The notes below the pieces were generated by a model. That model worked only from the letters and a program-made list of their open reading frames with translations. It was not told the origin of the DNA and did not search any database. From Hymenopus coronatus (lineage: Eukaryota > Arthropoda > Insecta > Mantodea > Hymenopodidae): a DNA stretch of 64,000 nt. The stretch lies in the NCBI GenBank assembly GCA_030762935.1, contig CM060900.1, forward strand, positions 283,174,284-283,238,283, given 5' to 3'. The translations under genes were made by a program, and so were the position numbers. This document shows, in pieces, positions 37,614 to 50,262 of this stretch (within the stretch, counting starts at the first letter, position 1; every line of letters begins with the position of its first letter).

Positions 37614-38710
37614 TATCGATTGAGACGGTACAATGCATCCGCAGCAAAATACGTGCTTTGTAACATCCGGTCGTATCGTCTATAAGTTGCCGGCATACTG
37701 ACTGCATGTTACGTCCGAAATAAGCAATTCAACACGCAAACTTGAGACGTATAGAACACCGACATAAATATATAGGATGCAGTAGGTAGTGATTATTAAA
37801 CACGAAGCCTTTGAAGGGCATATCGGATTAAAGAACTGGAAAAGCCTTCACCCTAAGCACAGGTTTGATTGTCAGATTGTGACGCCTACTTCCGTCCTGT
37901 AACCGTCTTCTGCAGCGTTAGTACCTATTGAAGATGCACGTGTTTTGCCGGGGTACTCACAGAGTGTAAGGGGACAGTATGAAACTTGGAACTTTTCAGT
38001 AGTTAAATATATGTATTACTTTTCTGACATTTCGAAGTTCAAGCTTGTAGCACTATCCAAAAAGTTTAATTTATATGGATCTCCTCTATCTTTTAAATAG
38101 TTGAGAAAAATGTTTAACAATTTGAATTTGTTGTTAAAAGATTATCTATTAATTTAGGCTCTTTCTTACAAAACTATGATACTATGTAACACACATAGTT
38201 GCATACAAAATGTATCTTGTTTGTTCTAAACAAACTCAAGATTTTTAAGTAGGAAATATCAACAAAAATGAAGAATTTAAACAATGACCTGGTAAAAATG
38301 TTTTTGAAAGTGTTTTGGTTAAAAAAAAAAAAAAAAAAACACACATGGTCACTGTAGAAAGCATTTTGATGTCTGAAAATGTGTCATATGCGTAAAGATT
38401 TCTGCAGGAAATAGATTTTTAAGTGCGCACAAAGCTATTAGAAAGCAGAGAAAAATGCATGTTTAAAATTGTAACATTTATAGACCAGACTAAAGCTATT
38501 TGCTGCTGTATATGTCGTATTTTTATGTACTCTTATTTATAAACTATAATTCCTTTCTTGATTTCTTCATCAGAAAGCTTTCAGTTAAAAACATGAATTA
38601 ACTCATTTCAGTAACTTAATTTATTTTAGGGAAACGGAGCATGGTCTAAGGAATGTAGCGCTAAACGAACATGTCTAAGCTTGAAAACAAAAATCTAATT
38701 CACCAAGTTG
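37614..38710. other. No supported gene downstream of the promoter-like site
   Basis: Contains a poly-A run of 18 (38,322-38,339) and otherwise AT-rich unique-looking sequence. No exon was identified with confidence. Confidence 0.4.
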
Positions 38711-38738
38711 TTAGTAATAATAATAATAATAAATAATA

Positions 38739-38793
<55 letters not shown>

Positions 38794-38913
38794 GTAATAA
38801 TGACCACGATGACGACGACCATGACAATAACCATGATGATGATAATGATGATGACGATTACGATGACCATGTCCAAGACCATGACCATCATGATAATAAT
38901 AGTAGTAGTAGTA

Positions 38914-38951
<38 letters not shown>

Positions 38952-39249
38952 AATACTACTCCTACTAATACTAATAGTAGTAATAATAGTAATACTAATC
39001 CTACTACTACAATATTCATAATATTAATAGTGGTAATAGTAATACTAATAACTATAAAAATAATAATGGTAATAATAATAATAATAATAAAAATGGTAAC
39101 AATAATAATAATCTTGATGACGATAATAATAGTAATAAAATGCCAATAATAATAACAACAATAATGACTTTATAATAATAATCATAATCATTATAATAAC
39201 AACAATAATAATGACAATGATACCACTACTACTACTACTTCTACTACTT

Positions 39250-39319
<70 letters not shown>

Positions 39320-39354
39320 TTCTTATACTACTACTACTTCTACTACTACTACTT

Positions 39355-39406
<52 letters not shown>

Positions 39407-39429
39407 TTCTACTACTACTACTTCTACTT

Positions 39430-39508
<79 letters not shown>

Positions 39509-39611
39509 CAATCATGATGTTGATGATGATAATGGTTAGTGTTTAAGGGCGCTAAACTACAAGGTCATCAGCGCCCTTATGTTGATGAAGATTATAATAA
39601 TAGTAGTAGTA

Positions 39612-39653
<42 letters not shown>

Positions 39654-39709
39654 TAAATAATAATAGTGATAATAATGATGATGATAGTGATAATAATAAT
39701 AGTGGTGGC
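38711..39709. repeat. Island of several triplet microsatellites
   Basis: In order: (AAT)n 38,714-38,795; GAT/GAC-type triplets 38,800-38,895; (AGT)n and (AAT)n 38,896-38,950; imperfect triplets to 39,220; a ~230-bp (CTA)n/(CTT)n block 39,222-39,460; (AAT)n 39,461-39,506; then, after a short hairpin repeat, (AGT)n/(AAT)n 39,597-39,710. Almost the whole kilobase keeps a three-base period. The open frames of leucine, serine, asparagine or isoleucine runs here are artefacts. Confidence 0.93.
39533..39590. repeat. Short interspersed repeat end with aagggcgct hairpin
   Basis: The segment gtttaagggcgctaaac...aggtcatcagcgccctt has a 9-bp stem (39545-39553 with 39570-39578). A relative with the same ...atcagcgccctt end occurs at 63,955-64,000. 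Both sit next to GAT triplets. Confidence 0.65.
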
Positions 39710-40403
39710 GGTGGCAGAGCTACAGTTAGTACTTCTGCTGCAGGAGCAGCAGCAGTCATCGTAGTAGTGCATTTTACAACAGTAAACGTGAATGCTGGGT
39801 TTTCTGCTCAAGTTTATACGCTAAGAATAGCTTGCGTGCATGTAAACAATAAATATACATAATTTATCTTTGAAGGGAATGACACCAGGAAATCAACGCC
39901 TGGACATCGCTCCAAACCCGCTGGTTTGTGAATTTCAATTTAGCAGATGCGTACATCATAGAGCAAATTACTCACCGTAGTTGGAGTCATGACACAATCA
40001 CTTCAGCAAGTTAAATGGAAAGAAAAACGCCTTATCTTTTTCTTAAATTAGAGGCAGTAATAATGTGTAAATTCGTTTTAATTACAGGCAGCGAACTTTC
40101 CTTCTTCCTTACCCTTATATCACACAACGCTTGCTTATTTGGTACAATATTTAAAACATATCTATGTTCACCCCAAGCACGTGGATACGACTAAGCTGAT
40201 ATGGAGTTGGAATGTGTTGCCCTCTAAGCTGTTATCCCATCTGCTTATCATAGTGCTATAAATTTATATTTTCGAAAACATTCTGGTTTCAGTTATAGTT
40301 TCATAATTGATTAAAAATGAATTTCCTACTGTACTTTTCCAACAGAAGGTTGTGTAAATAAGTGAAATGTGAGTCCTGGCCCTTCCTCTTTCAATAACTC
40401 TTA

Positions 40404-40451
<48 letters not shown>

Positions 40452-41610
40452 AGATGTTGGATAGCAAATTCAATTTTAAAATATTGGTGAAACGACCCTA
40501 CATCATTCTTTCTCATAGCGCTTCAATCATTTAGGTATTACGCCCAAAGGGGTATGAAAATGGAGATTTGAAGCTAAGTAATCAAAAACAAGATTTAGAA
40601 TGATAAAGATTACTTCAGGTGATATTTATATCTTATAATTAAATTAGAACGTACCTGTTTATAACTTTGTGCGTAAAATCTAGTATTCAAAATAATTGTT
40701 TCCATATTAAAGCGCCCTTCTTATAATGTATGACTTTGTAATATGGTTCATTTTTATGTTCAACAAAACCGAAGTTAAATATAATTAATATCTACGAAAT
40801 GGAATATTTGAGAGAGAAACACTAAGAGAAAATAGCGCAGAAATGGTTAAACTGATTTGCATTCGTACAGCAATTACTATCTCCTACAGCTAATAAGGTG
40901 TTTCAACATAAATATACAGGGGATAGTAACACATGCTTCAATCTATGTCAACATAGCTAATTTGTTAGAAAGCATTACGTTTTGTTGGTTCTGCATGTAA
41001 CTGAAATTCTTCCTATAGTAAGTGTATAGAAAGTGGCAGACACTTCTTTCTAGCCACTAACAGAGATCCCTAGCGCTATTACCTCATACAGAGGAAATAA
41101 TTACTCCCTATGATATTGTCTGACATAGAGTTTTGTTTAGTGTCATAATATTGCATGCACCTCAAGTAACGAAAATGGGCGTTTTAACCGCTTCTCTTAA
41201 CATTTCAATTACTTGAAGTGCTGTTTATATTTTGTTAAACATTTAAACAGAGTAAACCTCCACAGTTTCTTACCCTTCTGCGTTTCTCTTTGAGACCTAT
41301 ATTTGACGCAGGATTTAATGTTAAGTAAATCAAGTCAAGAGAAAATGAAACAATACTGCCCTAAAATAACGTTATAAAATAATAAAACATGTTGTTTTGC
41401 AATGTAAACCAAAGAATTGTAATTATAAAACTGGCAGCGTCACGTCATTGCCTCACAATACGCACGAAAATAGCCTAAAATGGCGTGCTTTAATGAAAAT
41501 AGCATAGCCAAGGTTATGTAACGAATACAACGCATTATAATGTATAGCTAAGAAGTGATGTTTAGAAAAGTATATTCATAATAAAACATAATTAAAGCAG
41601 TTATATGAGA

Positions 41611-41646
<36 letters not shown>

Positions 41647-43620
41647 TAATAATAATAAATGCGAACGAGATACCGGATGTTATAAATTATTTATACCAGT
41701 AACAAAGCAGAAGAACAGAGTTAAACAAATAATACATTTAGAAATTCCAGCTATTTATAAGAGCATTTTCATGTAAATTATACAAATGTATTAATTTTAA
41801 ATTATTATGAGTGTATAAAAAGTATTGTAAATACGTATTTCATGAAATGTTTAACAAGGAAATCTGACATCCCCATGGTGACGGACAGATTACAATATTG
41901 GAAAACAATGATCTTCAACTTTTATATATACGTGAAAATTCTTAAAGGTTCCGGGACGCAGTCTTCAAGATAGAAGACAGGGATACAGACGTTAAGAGTT
42001 AATCTCGTAAATCGAGACCTATAATACAGCAGTTTAGTGTGATATATTGTATTTTACTGATTATCAGCGAGAGATTTATTGTAAATACATATTACAAAGT
42101 AAATATTTGGCAAAGTTTTCTCAAAAAGAGATCAGTTTATGTAGCGTGCCTTAATTCACTACATTGTTTCAACGAATTACGAAATAAAAGTTTAGAATTA
42201 ACAAGAAATCTTTTAAATTAATTTTCTACTGTATTAAATCCTACCATCCAAGCAAGGAGGTTAAGATTCTTTTACTCACCGACTGAAGCTAGCAATGGGA
42301 AATGTGGTCAATTCGTGGAAAGTAAAACTTACAACTTCACTGTCGATAATAAGCTTGCAACAATCAAGTCTGGTGCAAATAGATAATTCCAGTCTCGCCA
42401 ACAGCAAGCGCGACCAACATCATATACAGCGGAAAATTTAAACTCGTAAATACTACACCGAAACGCCCAGCAGTCCTGAGACTGAGACCGTCGCTGAAGC
42501 CACGCCATATTTAAATACATTAAGATCTGTACACTTTGACCCCTAGTATTTTAGAGTGTCCACTCAGGCACACTGCAAGCAAAGAAGCAGTTCAGGTTGT
42601 TAGTAACTTGCGGGTATGAGATATTCTATAATTTAGAGCTACTACCATTCAATACACTGGCTCGTAAGATACATGCATGTAAAGCTATTCCATGTAAAAC
42701 TAACGACGTAATATTACGCATAAATGTATACCTATAAGAAGTTTTGTTTTTAACGATAAGTGAGAAAGTTATTGAATTAAAAGTATAAAAGAAATTCCTG
42801 TATGCATTTTGCATAATCTTGAAATGATGCTTAGGTTTACGTTTTCGCGAATTTTAAGAATGTTTCATATCTTCAAGAATAATTATTTTTAGCGAAAAAG
42901 GAGAAATATTTATTTTTTTTATTTGGTCTAACCTGCTGGCGCCGAAAATTCAATTTATTAGATGAAATACGACAGAATATTTTAAGGCAGTTAAACAGCG
43001 TTTTTTCAGGGCTAAGAAATGTATTTGAAAATGCACGAAAAAAATCTAATTCAAACAATACCTCACTCAAAACCACCCAAATTTTGAAGGTACACTGCAC
43101 CCATTGCCTGTACAGACACGATGACCTAGCTGTTTACATTGAGTAGCTATCTTGCTAATATTTCGATGCTATTTTGATTCATTTTCTAAAACACAAAGGC
43201 TTTCAATCTGGGAAAAGTTTGTTAAATGATCATTTTAACCATGTCAGGTGCTGCAAAATTATAATATAGGCAAACATTTGTTTCTGAAAATTGCAGGCCG
43301 GAAACAGATCCAATATTAGAATTTCAACCTAAATAAAATCTGTAGTTCACCTTACTTTATCCTGAATCAACTCGCTGAGAGACAAATGTGAAATATCAGA
43401 ATATAATCACTTTGGAAGCACAGTGAGTTTACTTACAGAACGCATAGATTCCAACACAGGATATTGGGTATAGACGTCAGAAGACAGTTTAAGAGTTTTC
43501 TTCCTACGACTTGGACTAAATTGACCTGCATTATGGCCAAAGAAACTGATTATATAATAACAATAAAATATTTACATAATTTGATTGAGCATTCAAGGCA
43601 ATTACTAAATCAAATATAGT
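39710..43620. other. No supported gene; two microsatellites
   Basis: Unique-looking AT-rich sequence with (TA)n at 40,405-40,447 and (AAT)n at 41,612-41,658. Short open frames (40,264-40,473; 42,039-42,221; 42,329-42,520; 42,626-42,814; 42,873-43,100) show no recognisable domain. Confidence 0.45.
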
Positions 43621-44439
43621 GTTGGTTTAAATAATGTAGTGACAGCAGTAGTATAAGAAGCTATGTTCTGGCGCTCATTTGCATAATAGATAGCGCAATT
43701 AATTTACATAATTAATTCATTTGCATATCAAAAAATTTCCATATAAAATTGAAAAATAATTAGAGCAATTTATTTGCATATATCTGAGAGCTATAAATCA
43801 TTGACGCATATTAATGAGCCCGCGGACCACGCCCCCATGGGCCATGCCCACCCTTACGGAAAACAATAAATCGTTTATTATTGAGCTACATGGGAGTTTG
43901 AGGGGTCATTTCCAATTGCAATTTAATGAGAATTCTAATTATACAATCTGATTTTACCTATCATTGCACAAAAAAACTTTATACATTACACGATTTGAAT
44001 ATTAACTAAAATTAATTTAATGGTGGATGAATTGACATTTCCAGGTACACGATCACAATATGGCGCCAAAGCTTACCTGTTTAGAAATAAATATATTTAG
44101 CAATATTTAATACCAACACCAAGTAATACAAAAACCAAAAGTCAGCGCTTTATTTAGCGATATCCGCTCAAAAATCGCCTTAATCACAAACAGATGAGAA
44201 ATATAAGCAGAACAGACCTTCAAATACATAACCTTTAAGTGCACTAATGCAACTTATAATTAATAAAGGAAGTATATGACTCAGGGAGAAAGGAAAACAG
44301 GAATCATTTATTTAATTAATTTATTTTTTTTTTCATTGCAGAACGGAGCATAAGATCGGAAAATTGAATTGTTTTTGGGGGTGTGCCGTCATCCAATACT
44401 TTGAGAATGAAATGTCCATGAGTCATCATTATGACAAAA

Positions 44440-45460
44440 TTCAAACGAAATGCAATAGCACTACGATGAGCAAACACAGTACCAGCGAGAATCAAACCCT
44501 GATCATCAGAACATACATACACAAATAAGCACACAGACACATACATAAATTCATATATTCAATAAAAAATCACGAATTCAAATGCAATGCAATAGCGCTA
44601 CGATGAACAAATATCACGCCAGCGGGAATCGAACCCTGATCATCAGAACACACATACACAGATACGCACACAGGCGTTTACATAAATTCATATATTCAAT
44701 AAAAAATCACGAATTCAAATGAAATGCAATAGAGCTACGATGAACAAACACGGTACCAGCGGAAATCGAACCCTGATCATCAGAACACAGGTACACAAAT
44801 ACGCACACAGACACATACATAAATTCATGTATTCAATAAAAATCACGAATTCAAATGCAGTGCAATATCGCTACGATGAACAAATATCACGCCAGCGGGA
44901 ATCGAACCCGGATCACCAGATCACACATACACAGATACGAACACAGGCGTTTACATAAATTCATATATTCAATAAAAACGACGAATTCAAATGAAATGCA
45001 ATAACGCTATGATGAGCAAACACGGTACCAGCGGGAATCGAACCCTGATCATCAGAACACGCATACGTAGATACGCACACAGGCACATACATAAATTCAT
45101 ATATTCAATAAAAAAATCACGAAATTAAATGCAATGCAATAGCGCTTCGATGAACAAATATCATGCCAGCAGGAATCGAACCCTGATCATCAGAACACAC
45201 ATACAGATACGCACACAGACACATACATAAATTCACATATTCAAAAAAATCACGAATGCAAATGAAATGCAATAGCGCTACGATGAACAACACGGTACCA
45301 GTCGGAATCGAACCATGACCTTCAGAACACAGGTACACAAATACGCACACAGACAAATATATAAATACATATGTTCAATAAAAAATCACGAATTCAAATG
45401 CAATGCAATAGCGTCACGATGTACAAATATCACGCCCGCGGGATACGATTCCTGATCATC
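44440..45460 (-). repeat. Left arm: dimeric ~136-bp array with B-box-like motif
   Basis: Eight units centred near 44,488, 44,627, 44,763, 44,898, 45,037, 45,173, 45,303 and 45,438. Two types alternate strictly: type A has cacggtaccagcgg, type B has atatcacgccagcgg, so the true period is ~272 bp. Most units contain ggaatcgaaccctgat, on the minus strand the pol III B-box consensus GGTTCGATTCC. The remainder is CA/ATA-rich (cacacagacacatacataaa). Confidence 0.9.
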
Positions 45461-45479
45461 AGAACATACATACAAAGAT

Positions 45480-46305
45480 ACGCGCACAGACTCAAGCACG
45501 CACAATCACACACACACACACACACAAACGCATACACTATTGCATATACATATGCACACAGTCACATACATATAAAAATCTCACACATACGTACACATGC
45601 ACGCTTCGTCGCACGCACACACACACAAACTCATATAGTCATACACACATTTACACAGTTACACGCACAAATAGGCCCACTTGCACGCACACACACAGAC
45701 GCTGTCTAACAGATACATAAACATGCACACCTGATCGCCCGCACACAGAAGCACAAACACTCATACACACATTTACACAGTTCCACGCCTCCACACACAC
45801 AGACATAATGTTGCTCACGACCATACTTGCATATGAACAACCATGCATACATAAACAAGAATACGAATTTCAATAACACGAGTTTAAAAGAGATTATCAC
45901 TGTAATATTAGTAAAACTACGAGATCGGCTTTCACAATTTCGTCAAAATATCAATAATATACAATATCAACAAGTTTATTAACATAATTCAGCAAGAATG
46001 AATAATCAATTTTGTCCTACTACGAGCGTACAATATGTCCAAACAGCAAATCGGTCTACAACACATGTGCTCCTGGTCAACGCTAACACCAGTCTGACCT
46101 GAAATGCAAAGGGACACGTATAATGACTCGCATAAGTTAATGCCATGGTCGATACAGTATTACACTGCAAGCCCAAAGGAAGAAATTGTACGAAGAAATA
46201 TTACTGGCAGAAAACCTCCACTTTCACACAGTCCCACAAGACCGAGATAAAAGCGACAAATTCCAACTAAAAAGCCTACTTTCTTATGATATTACACACG
46301 AGCAT
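45480..46305. repeat. Left arm: CA-rich stretch and unique segment
   Basis: 45,480-45,810 is an imperfect (CA)n region with CATA and CACG variants. 45,850-46,305 is of ordinary complexity and its counterpart in the right arm is 53,020-53,480 (shared blocks: cagtctgacctgaaatgcaa; gtcccacaagaccgagataa). A tttgcatttcag acceptor-like site is present on the right-arm copy at 53,231-53,242. No gene is recognised. Confidence 0.6.
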
Positions 46306-46309
46306 TCCA

Positions 46310-47715
46310 CACGAACCTAAAAGATTAAAATCGTACCAATTTTACTAAAACTCTAAATGTATCACTAATTTTAAATGTAGATACCTACTACATACTCACA
46401 TTCTACACTTAAATCATTTTCAGAAACATTTACCACTCCATAAAATAACAGGTGCTTAAAAAATTAAAATCAAACCAATTTTACTCAAACTCGAAATGTA
46501 CCACTAATTTTCAATGTAGATACCAACTACATACTCATATTCTACACTTAAGACGTTTCAGAAACATATATAACTCCATAAACTTACAGGTGCCTAAAAC
46601 ATTAAAATCGTACCAATTTTACCCAAACTCTAAATGTACCACTAATTTTAAATGTAGATATCAGCTACATACTCATATTCTACACTTAAGACATTTTCAG
46701 AAACATATACGACACCATAAACTTACAGCTGCCTAAAAAATTAAAATCGTACCAATTTTACTAAAACTCTAAATGTACCACTAATTTTTAATGTAGATAC
46801 CAACTACATACTCATATTCTACACATAATACATTTTCAGAAATCTATACATCATAAACTTACACCTGCCTAATAAAATTAAAATCCTACCAGTTTTACTA
46901 AAACTCGGAATGTACCACTAATTTTAAATGCAGATACCAACTACACACTCATGTTCTACACATAAGACTTTTTCAGAAACATACACCACACAATAAGCTT
47001 ACAGGTGCCTAAAAATTAAAATCGTACCAATTTTACTGAAACTCGAAATGCACCACTAATTCAATATAGATACCAACTACATACTCATATTCTACACTTA
47101 AGCCATTTTCAGAAACATATAAAAACTCCATAGACTTACAAGTGTCTAAAAAATTAAAATCGTACCAATTTTAACCAAACTCGAAAATTACCATTAATTT
47201 TCAACGTAGATACCAACTACATACTCATATTCTACACTTAACACATTTTCAGAAACATATACCACTCCATTAACTTACAGGTGCCTAAAAAAGTAAAATC
47301 GTACCAATTTTACTAAAACTCGAAATGTACCACTTATTTTCAATGTAGATACCAACCACATACTCATATTCTACACATAAGACATTTTAAGAAACACTTA
47401 AAACACCATAATCTTACAGGTGCCTTGAAAATTAAAATCATACCAATTTTTCTAAAACTCGAAATGTACAACTAGTTTTCATTATACATACCTACTACAT
47501 ACTCATATTCTACACTTCAGAAATTTTCAGAAACATATACAACTCCATAAACTTACAGGTGCCTAAAAATTAAAATCGTACCAATTTTACTCAAACTTAA
47601 ATGTGCCACTAACTTTCAATATAGATACCAACTACTTACTCATATTCTACACTTAAGATATTTTCAGAAACATATAACACTCCATAAACTTACAGGTGCC
47701 TAAAATTTTAAATAA
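46310..47715 (-). repeat. Left arm: ~138-bp satellite, ~10 units
   Basis: Unit marker caggtgcctaaaa recurs near 46,452, 46,589, 46,727, 46,868, 47,006, 47,143, 47,281, 47,419, 47,558 and 47,696, i.e. every 137-141 bp. Each unit also has aaatgtaccactaatttt, accaactacatactcat and tcagaaacatata. Units differ by 5-15%. No open frame is conserved between units. Confidence 0.93.
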
Positions 47716-48540
47716 TACCACTTTTGGTGAGATTTCAAATTGCACTGCTAGATTTCAGTGTAAATCCCAACTTCATAATCACCTAGATTTGTGATATTCA
47801 AGACATGCACAACCAAACGAGAGCAAGAAACTGACAGGTATCGATCTCTGCATGGCCTAATTTTATCTGGTCTAACCTAACCTAGGGCTATCCTAAGCTA
47901 GTTTTATAATATTACATCTATGTGATCTTAACCCACCCTAACATGAAGATAATAGTTGGAGATGTGCCAATGACTTCCGGGCATTCTACTCCTTGATGAT
48001 GCTACGCCACAGAATTCATACCTCTACTTACAACATATCCAAAGGGAAAAATATTACATGGAGGGAGGAATAGTGGAATCCCACAGAATTTCTTAACGTC
48101 ATCAGTATTACATTCATGCCATATGAAGAGTACTTTGAACCTATTCCAACCTAGCCTAACCCAAAACTAATGATCCTAACCTAATCTTTGCCTCACCTGC
48201 TATGAGAATAATTAACATCAAAGTTTTTCGTTAATTAACTACACTATGTAATTAATTACATTAATAAAACACATCAAGAATCTTTAACCTAACCCAAAAC
48301 AACCTAACTAACCTACACCAACGTAGCCTAACCCAAAACTAATAAGCCTAACCTAATCTCTGCCTCATTTCCTAGGAGAATACTTAACATCAAATGTTTC
48401 ATTAATTAACTACACCACGTAGTTAATCACATTAATAAAAGCACATTAAGGATCTGTTACCTAACCTAATCTGATCTAACACAACCAAACTAACCTAATC
48501 TTTGCCTCACTTCCTAGGAGAATACTTATAATCAAAACAT
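47716..48540 (-). repeat. Left arm: CCTAA-like blocks in a ~145-175-bp repeat
   Basis: Contains clusters of cctaaccta and cctaacccaaa (47,872, 48,151, 48,290, 48,461). From 48,150 they form the ends of repeated units carrying tgcctcacttcctaggag (near 48,190, 48,362, 48,505) and ttaattaactacacca. The CCTAA words resemble the TTAGG arthropod telomere repeat but are irregular and short. Confidence 0.7.
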
Positions 48541-48544
48541 TTGT

Positions 48545-48722
48545 ATTAATTAATTACGCCACGAAATTAATCACAATTATTAACTACGCTACGTAATAAA
48601 CCACAATAATTACCTACGGCAATTAATGAACCACAATAATTAACTATGCCACGTAATTAATTACATAAATTACCTACGTAGTGTAATTAATTTCAGCAAA
48701 TAATTACATAGCGTTATTAGTT
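48545..48722 (-). repeat. Left arm: ~35-bp AT-rich tandem units
   Basis: Variants of taattaactacgccacgtaa repeated four to five times. The mirrored copy is 50,088-50,262 in the right arm. Confidence 0.7.
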
Positions 48723-48842
48723 GTAACCACCCTAATATATTATTTTCACTTTAATGAGGGAAAAGGATACGGCTAAATATGAGAAACACAATCACATTTG
48801 AAAAAATATGTATTATAACTCATTTTGGTACATATCACATTT

Positions 48843-49328
48843 TCACTCTATAACACCTGAATTTTTCAACTCCTGTATAATCAGGGAGATTTCCTTTGAG
48901 TGATCTCTTTTGTAAGCTGCTTGTGAGCACATTAAAAAGCGTAGATGATTTACCAGAGAATTTGGATCTTCATAAGAAGGTGATCTGAAGGCATCTCTCT
49001 AAATGCTGACGCTGTCCAAGCACTTTAATTCACAATGCCCTCCATTCTCTTTATGATTATTGTATTCAGTTGAGGCGATGCCATCACTACCATTGTAGAG
49101 TCTGTCACTTCTTCTTGAATCCAGAATAGTACTACAAGTAGATAGTCCCGGATCATTAGTTGAATCAATTCCATCATCTGACGTTGACATTGTGTTAGGA
49201 AGGTAAATCCCAACATGATCTAATCTCTCATTATCACAAATTCCGCGATGTGGTTTAAGTCTAGAAATTGATGTACTACTTAATGTTTTTCTGCACACTC
49301 CACATATCTCTTCTCTGCCTTCATAGCG
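48843..49328 (-). pseudogene. Candidate terminal exon, complete copy with premature stop
   Basis: On the minus strand an acceptor-like aatttctatag at ~49,329 is followed by 162 codons to a TGA at 48,843. The reading starts RYEGREEICGVCRKTL, continues with a Ser/Asp/Asn-rich stretch (TMSTSDDGIDSTNDPG), then CLDSVSI, a stop at ~49,000, and resumes in frame as RDAFRSPSYEDPNSLV...LMCSQAAYKRDHSKEIS to the final stop. The last 58 codons lie within the palindrome arm; the 5' part lies in its spacer and is single-copy. I do not recognise the protein; the CxxC at the start could be a metal-binding fragment. Other exons were not found. The in-frame stop suggests a pseudogene. Confidence 0.5.
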
Positions 49329-49787
49329 CTATAGAAATTAAGTTTATCTTAGGCTCCATGCAAGGATCTCAAAGGATATCTTTGCATATTTAGAGCACTC
49401 TAAAACCAATATGAACAAACGATGACCAACTGAAGCAGAATATTAAAAACACTTATATTTATACGTAATATTCCATTTTCTTATTATCAGAGGCACCAAA
49501 GTGATGATAGATTAGACTAATCCTATTTTATCATACCAATTAAAATATGCACATTACAAATCAAAATCGTATGATTCTACCTATACATCTAAGTGAATAT
49601 ATTCACAAAAGCACTGAAATTTACTTAGTTCTTTGAAAACCAATCCTTAATAGATGCATAACTAATAACAGAAAAAATCCTCCACGACATCCAAAATCTG
49701 CCGCTTTCATCGAGAAAGCAAAAAAAAAAAAAAAAAAAAAGAGAAATTACTACATGATTGGATTTTTAAAGTCGTGTTGGATTTTTT
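49020..49787. other. Spacer of the giant palindrome
   Basis: Holds the 5' part of the candidate exon (49,020-49,328) and about 460 bp of AT-rich non-coding sequence with a poly-A run at 49,720-49,740. A polypyrimidine-like ggattttttttggacag lies exactly at the right inner boundary. Confidence 0.6.
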
Positions 49788-49790
49788 TTG

Positions 49791-49964
49791 GACAGCGTCA
49801 GCATTGAGGAAGATGCATTCAGATCATTTTCTTATGAAAATCCAAATTCTCTGGTAAATGATCTACGTTTGTTAATGTGCTCACAAGCAGCGTACAAAAG
49901 AGATCAATCAAAAGATATCTCCATGATTATGCAGGATTTGAAAATTTCAGATACTATAGAGTGA
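49791..49964 (+). pseudogene. Right-arm copy of the terminal exon (last 57 codons, open)
   Basis: The reading DSVSIEEDAFRSFSYENPN, then SLVNDLRLLMCSQAAYKRD and a short tail, is open up to TGA at 49,962-49,964. It matches the minus-strand left copy at about three quarters of positions, with changes that are mostly conservative (E/D, K/R, M/I, Q/H). Where the left copy has a stop codon, this copy has Glu. An attttttttggacag sequence directly upstream could act as a splice acceptor. The 5' part of the exon is absent on this side. Confidence 0.5.
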
Positions 49965-50087
49965 TAACGCCATGTGTACCAAAATGATTTATAATACATA
50001 ATTTTTCCAATGTGATTGTGTTTCTCATATTCAAGCGCATCCTTTTCCCTCACTGTAGGGAAAATAATATATTAGGGTGATTACAAC

Positions 50088-50262
50088 TAATCGCTCCATG
50101 AAATTATTTGATAAAATTAGTTACACTACGTAGCTAATTGATGTAGTTAATTACTTGGCATGGTTATCTATTGTGGTCTATTACGTGGCGTAGTTAACTA
50201 TTGTGATTTATTACCTGGCGTAGTTAATAAATGTGATTAATTACGTGGTGTAATTAATTAAT
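50088..50262 (+). repeat. Right arm: ~35-bp AT-rich tandem units
   Basis: Variants of ttacgtggcgtagttaatta repeated four to five times, mirroring 48,545-48,722. Confidence 0.7.

Noticed and set aside
39045..39811. Long poly-serine, poly-leucine, poly-valine and poly-asparagine frames on both strands
   Set aside because: All arise from triplet repeats that stay open in every frame.
45371..45900. Threonine/histidine-rich or cysteine/valine-rich proteins
   Set aside because: They are translations of the CA-rich stretch of the palindrome arm.
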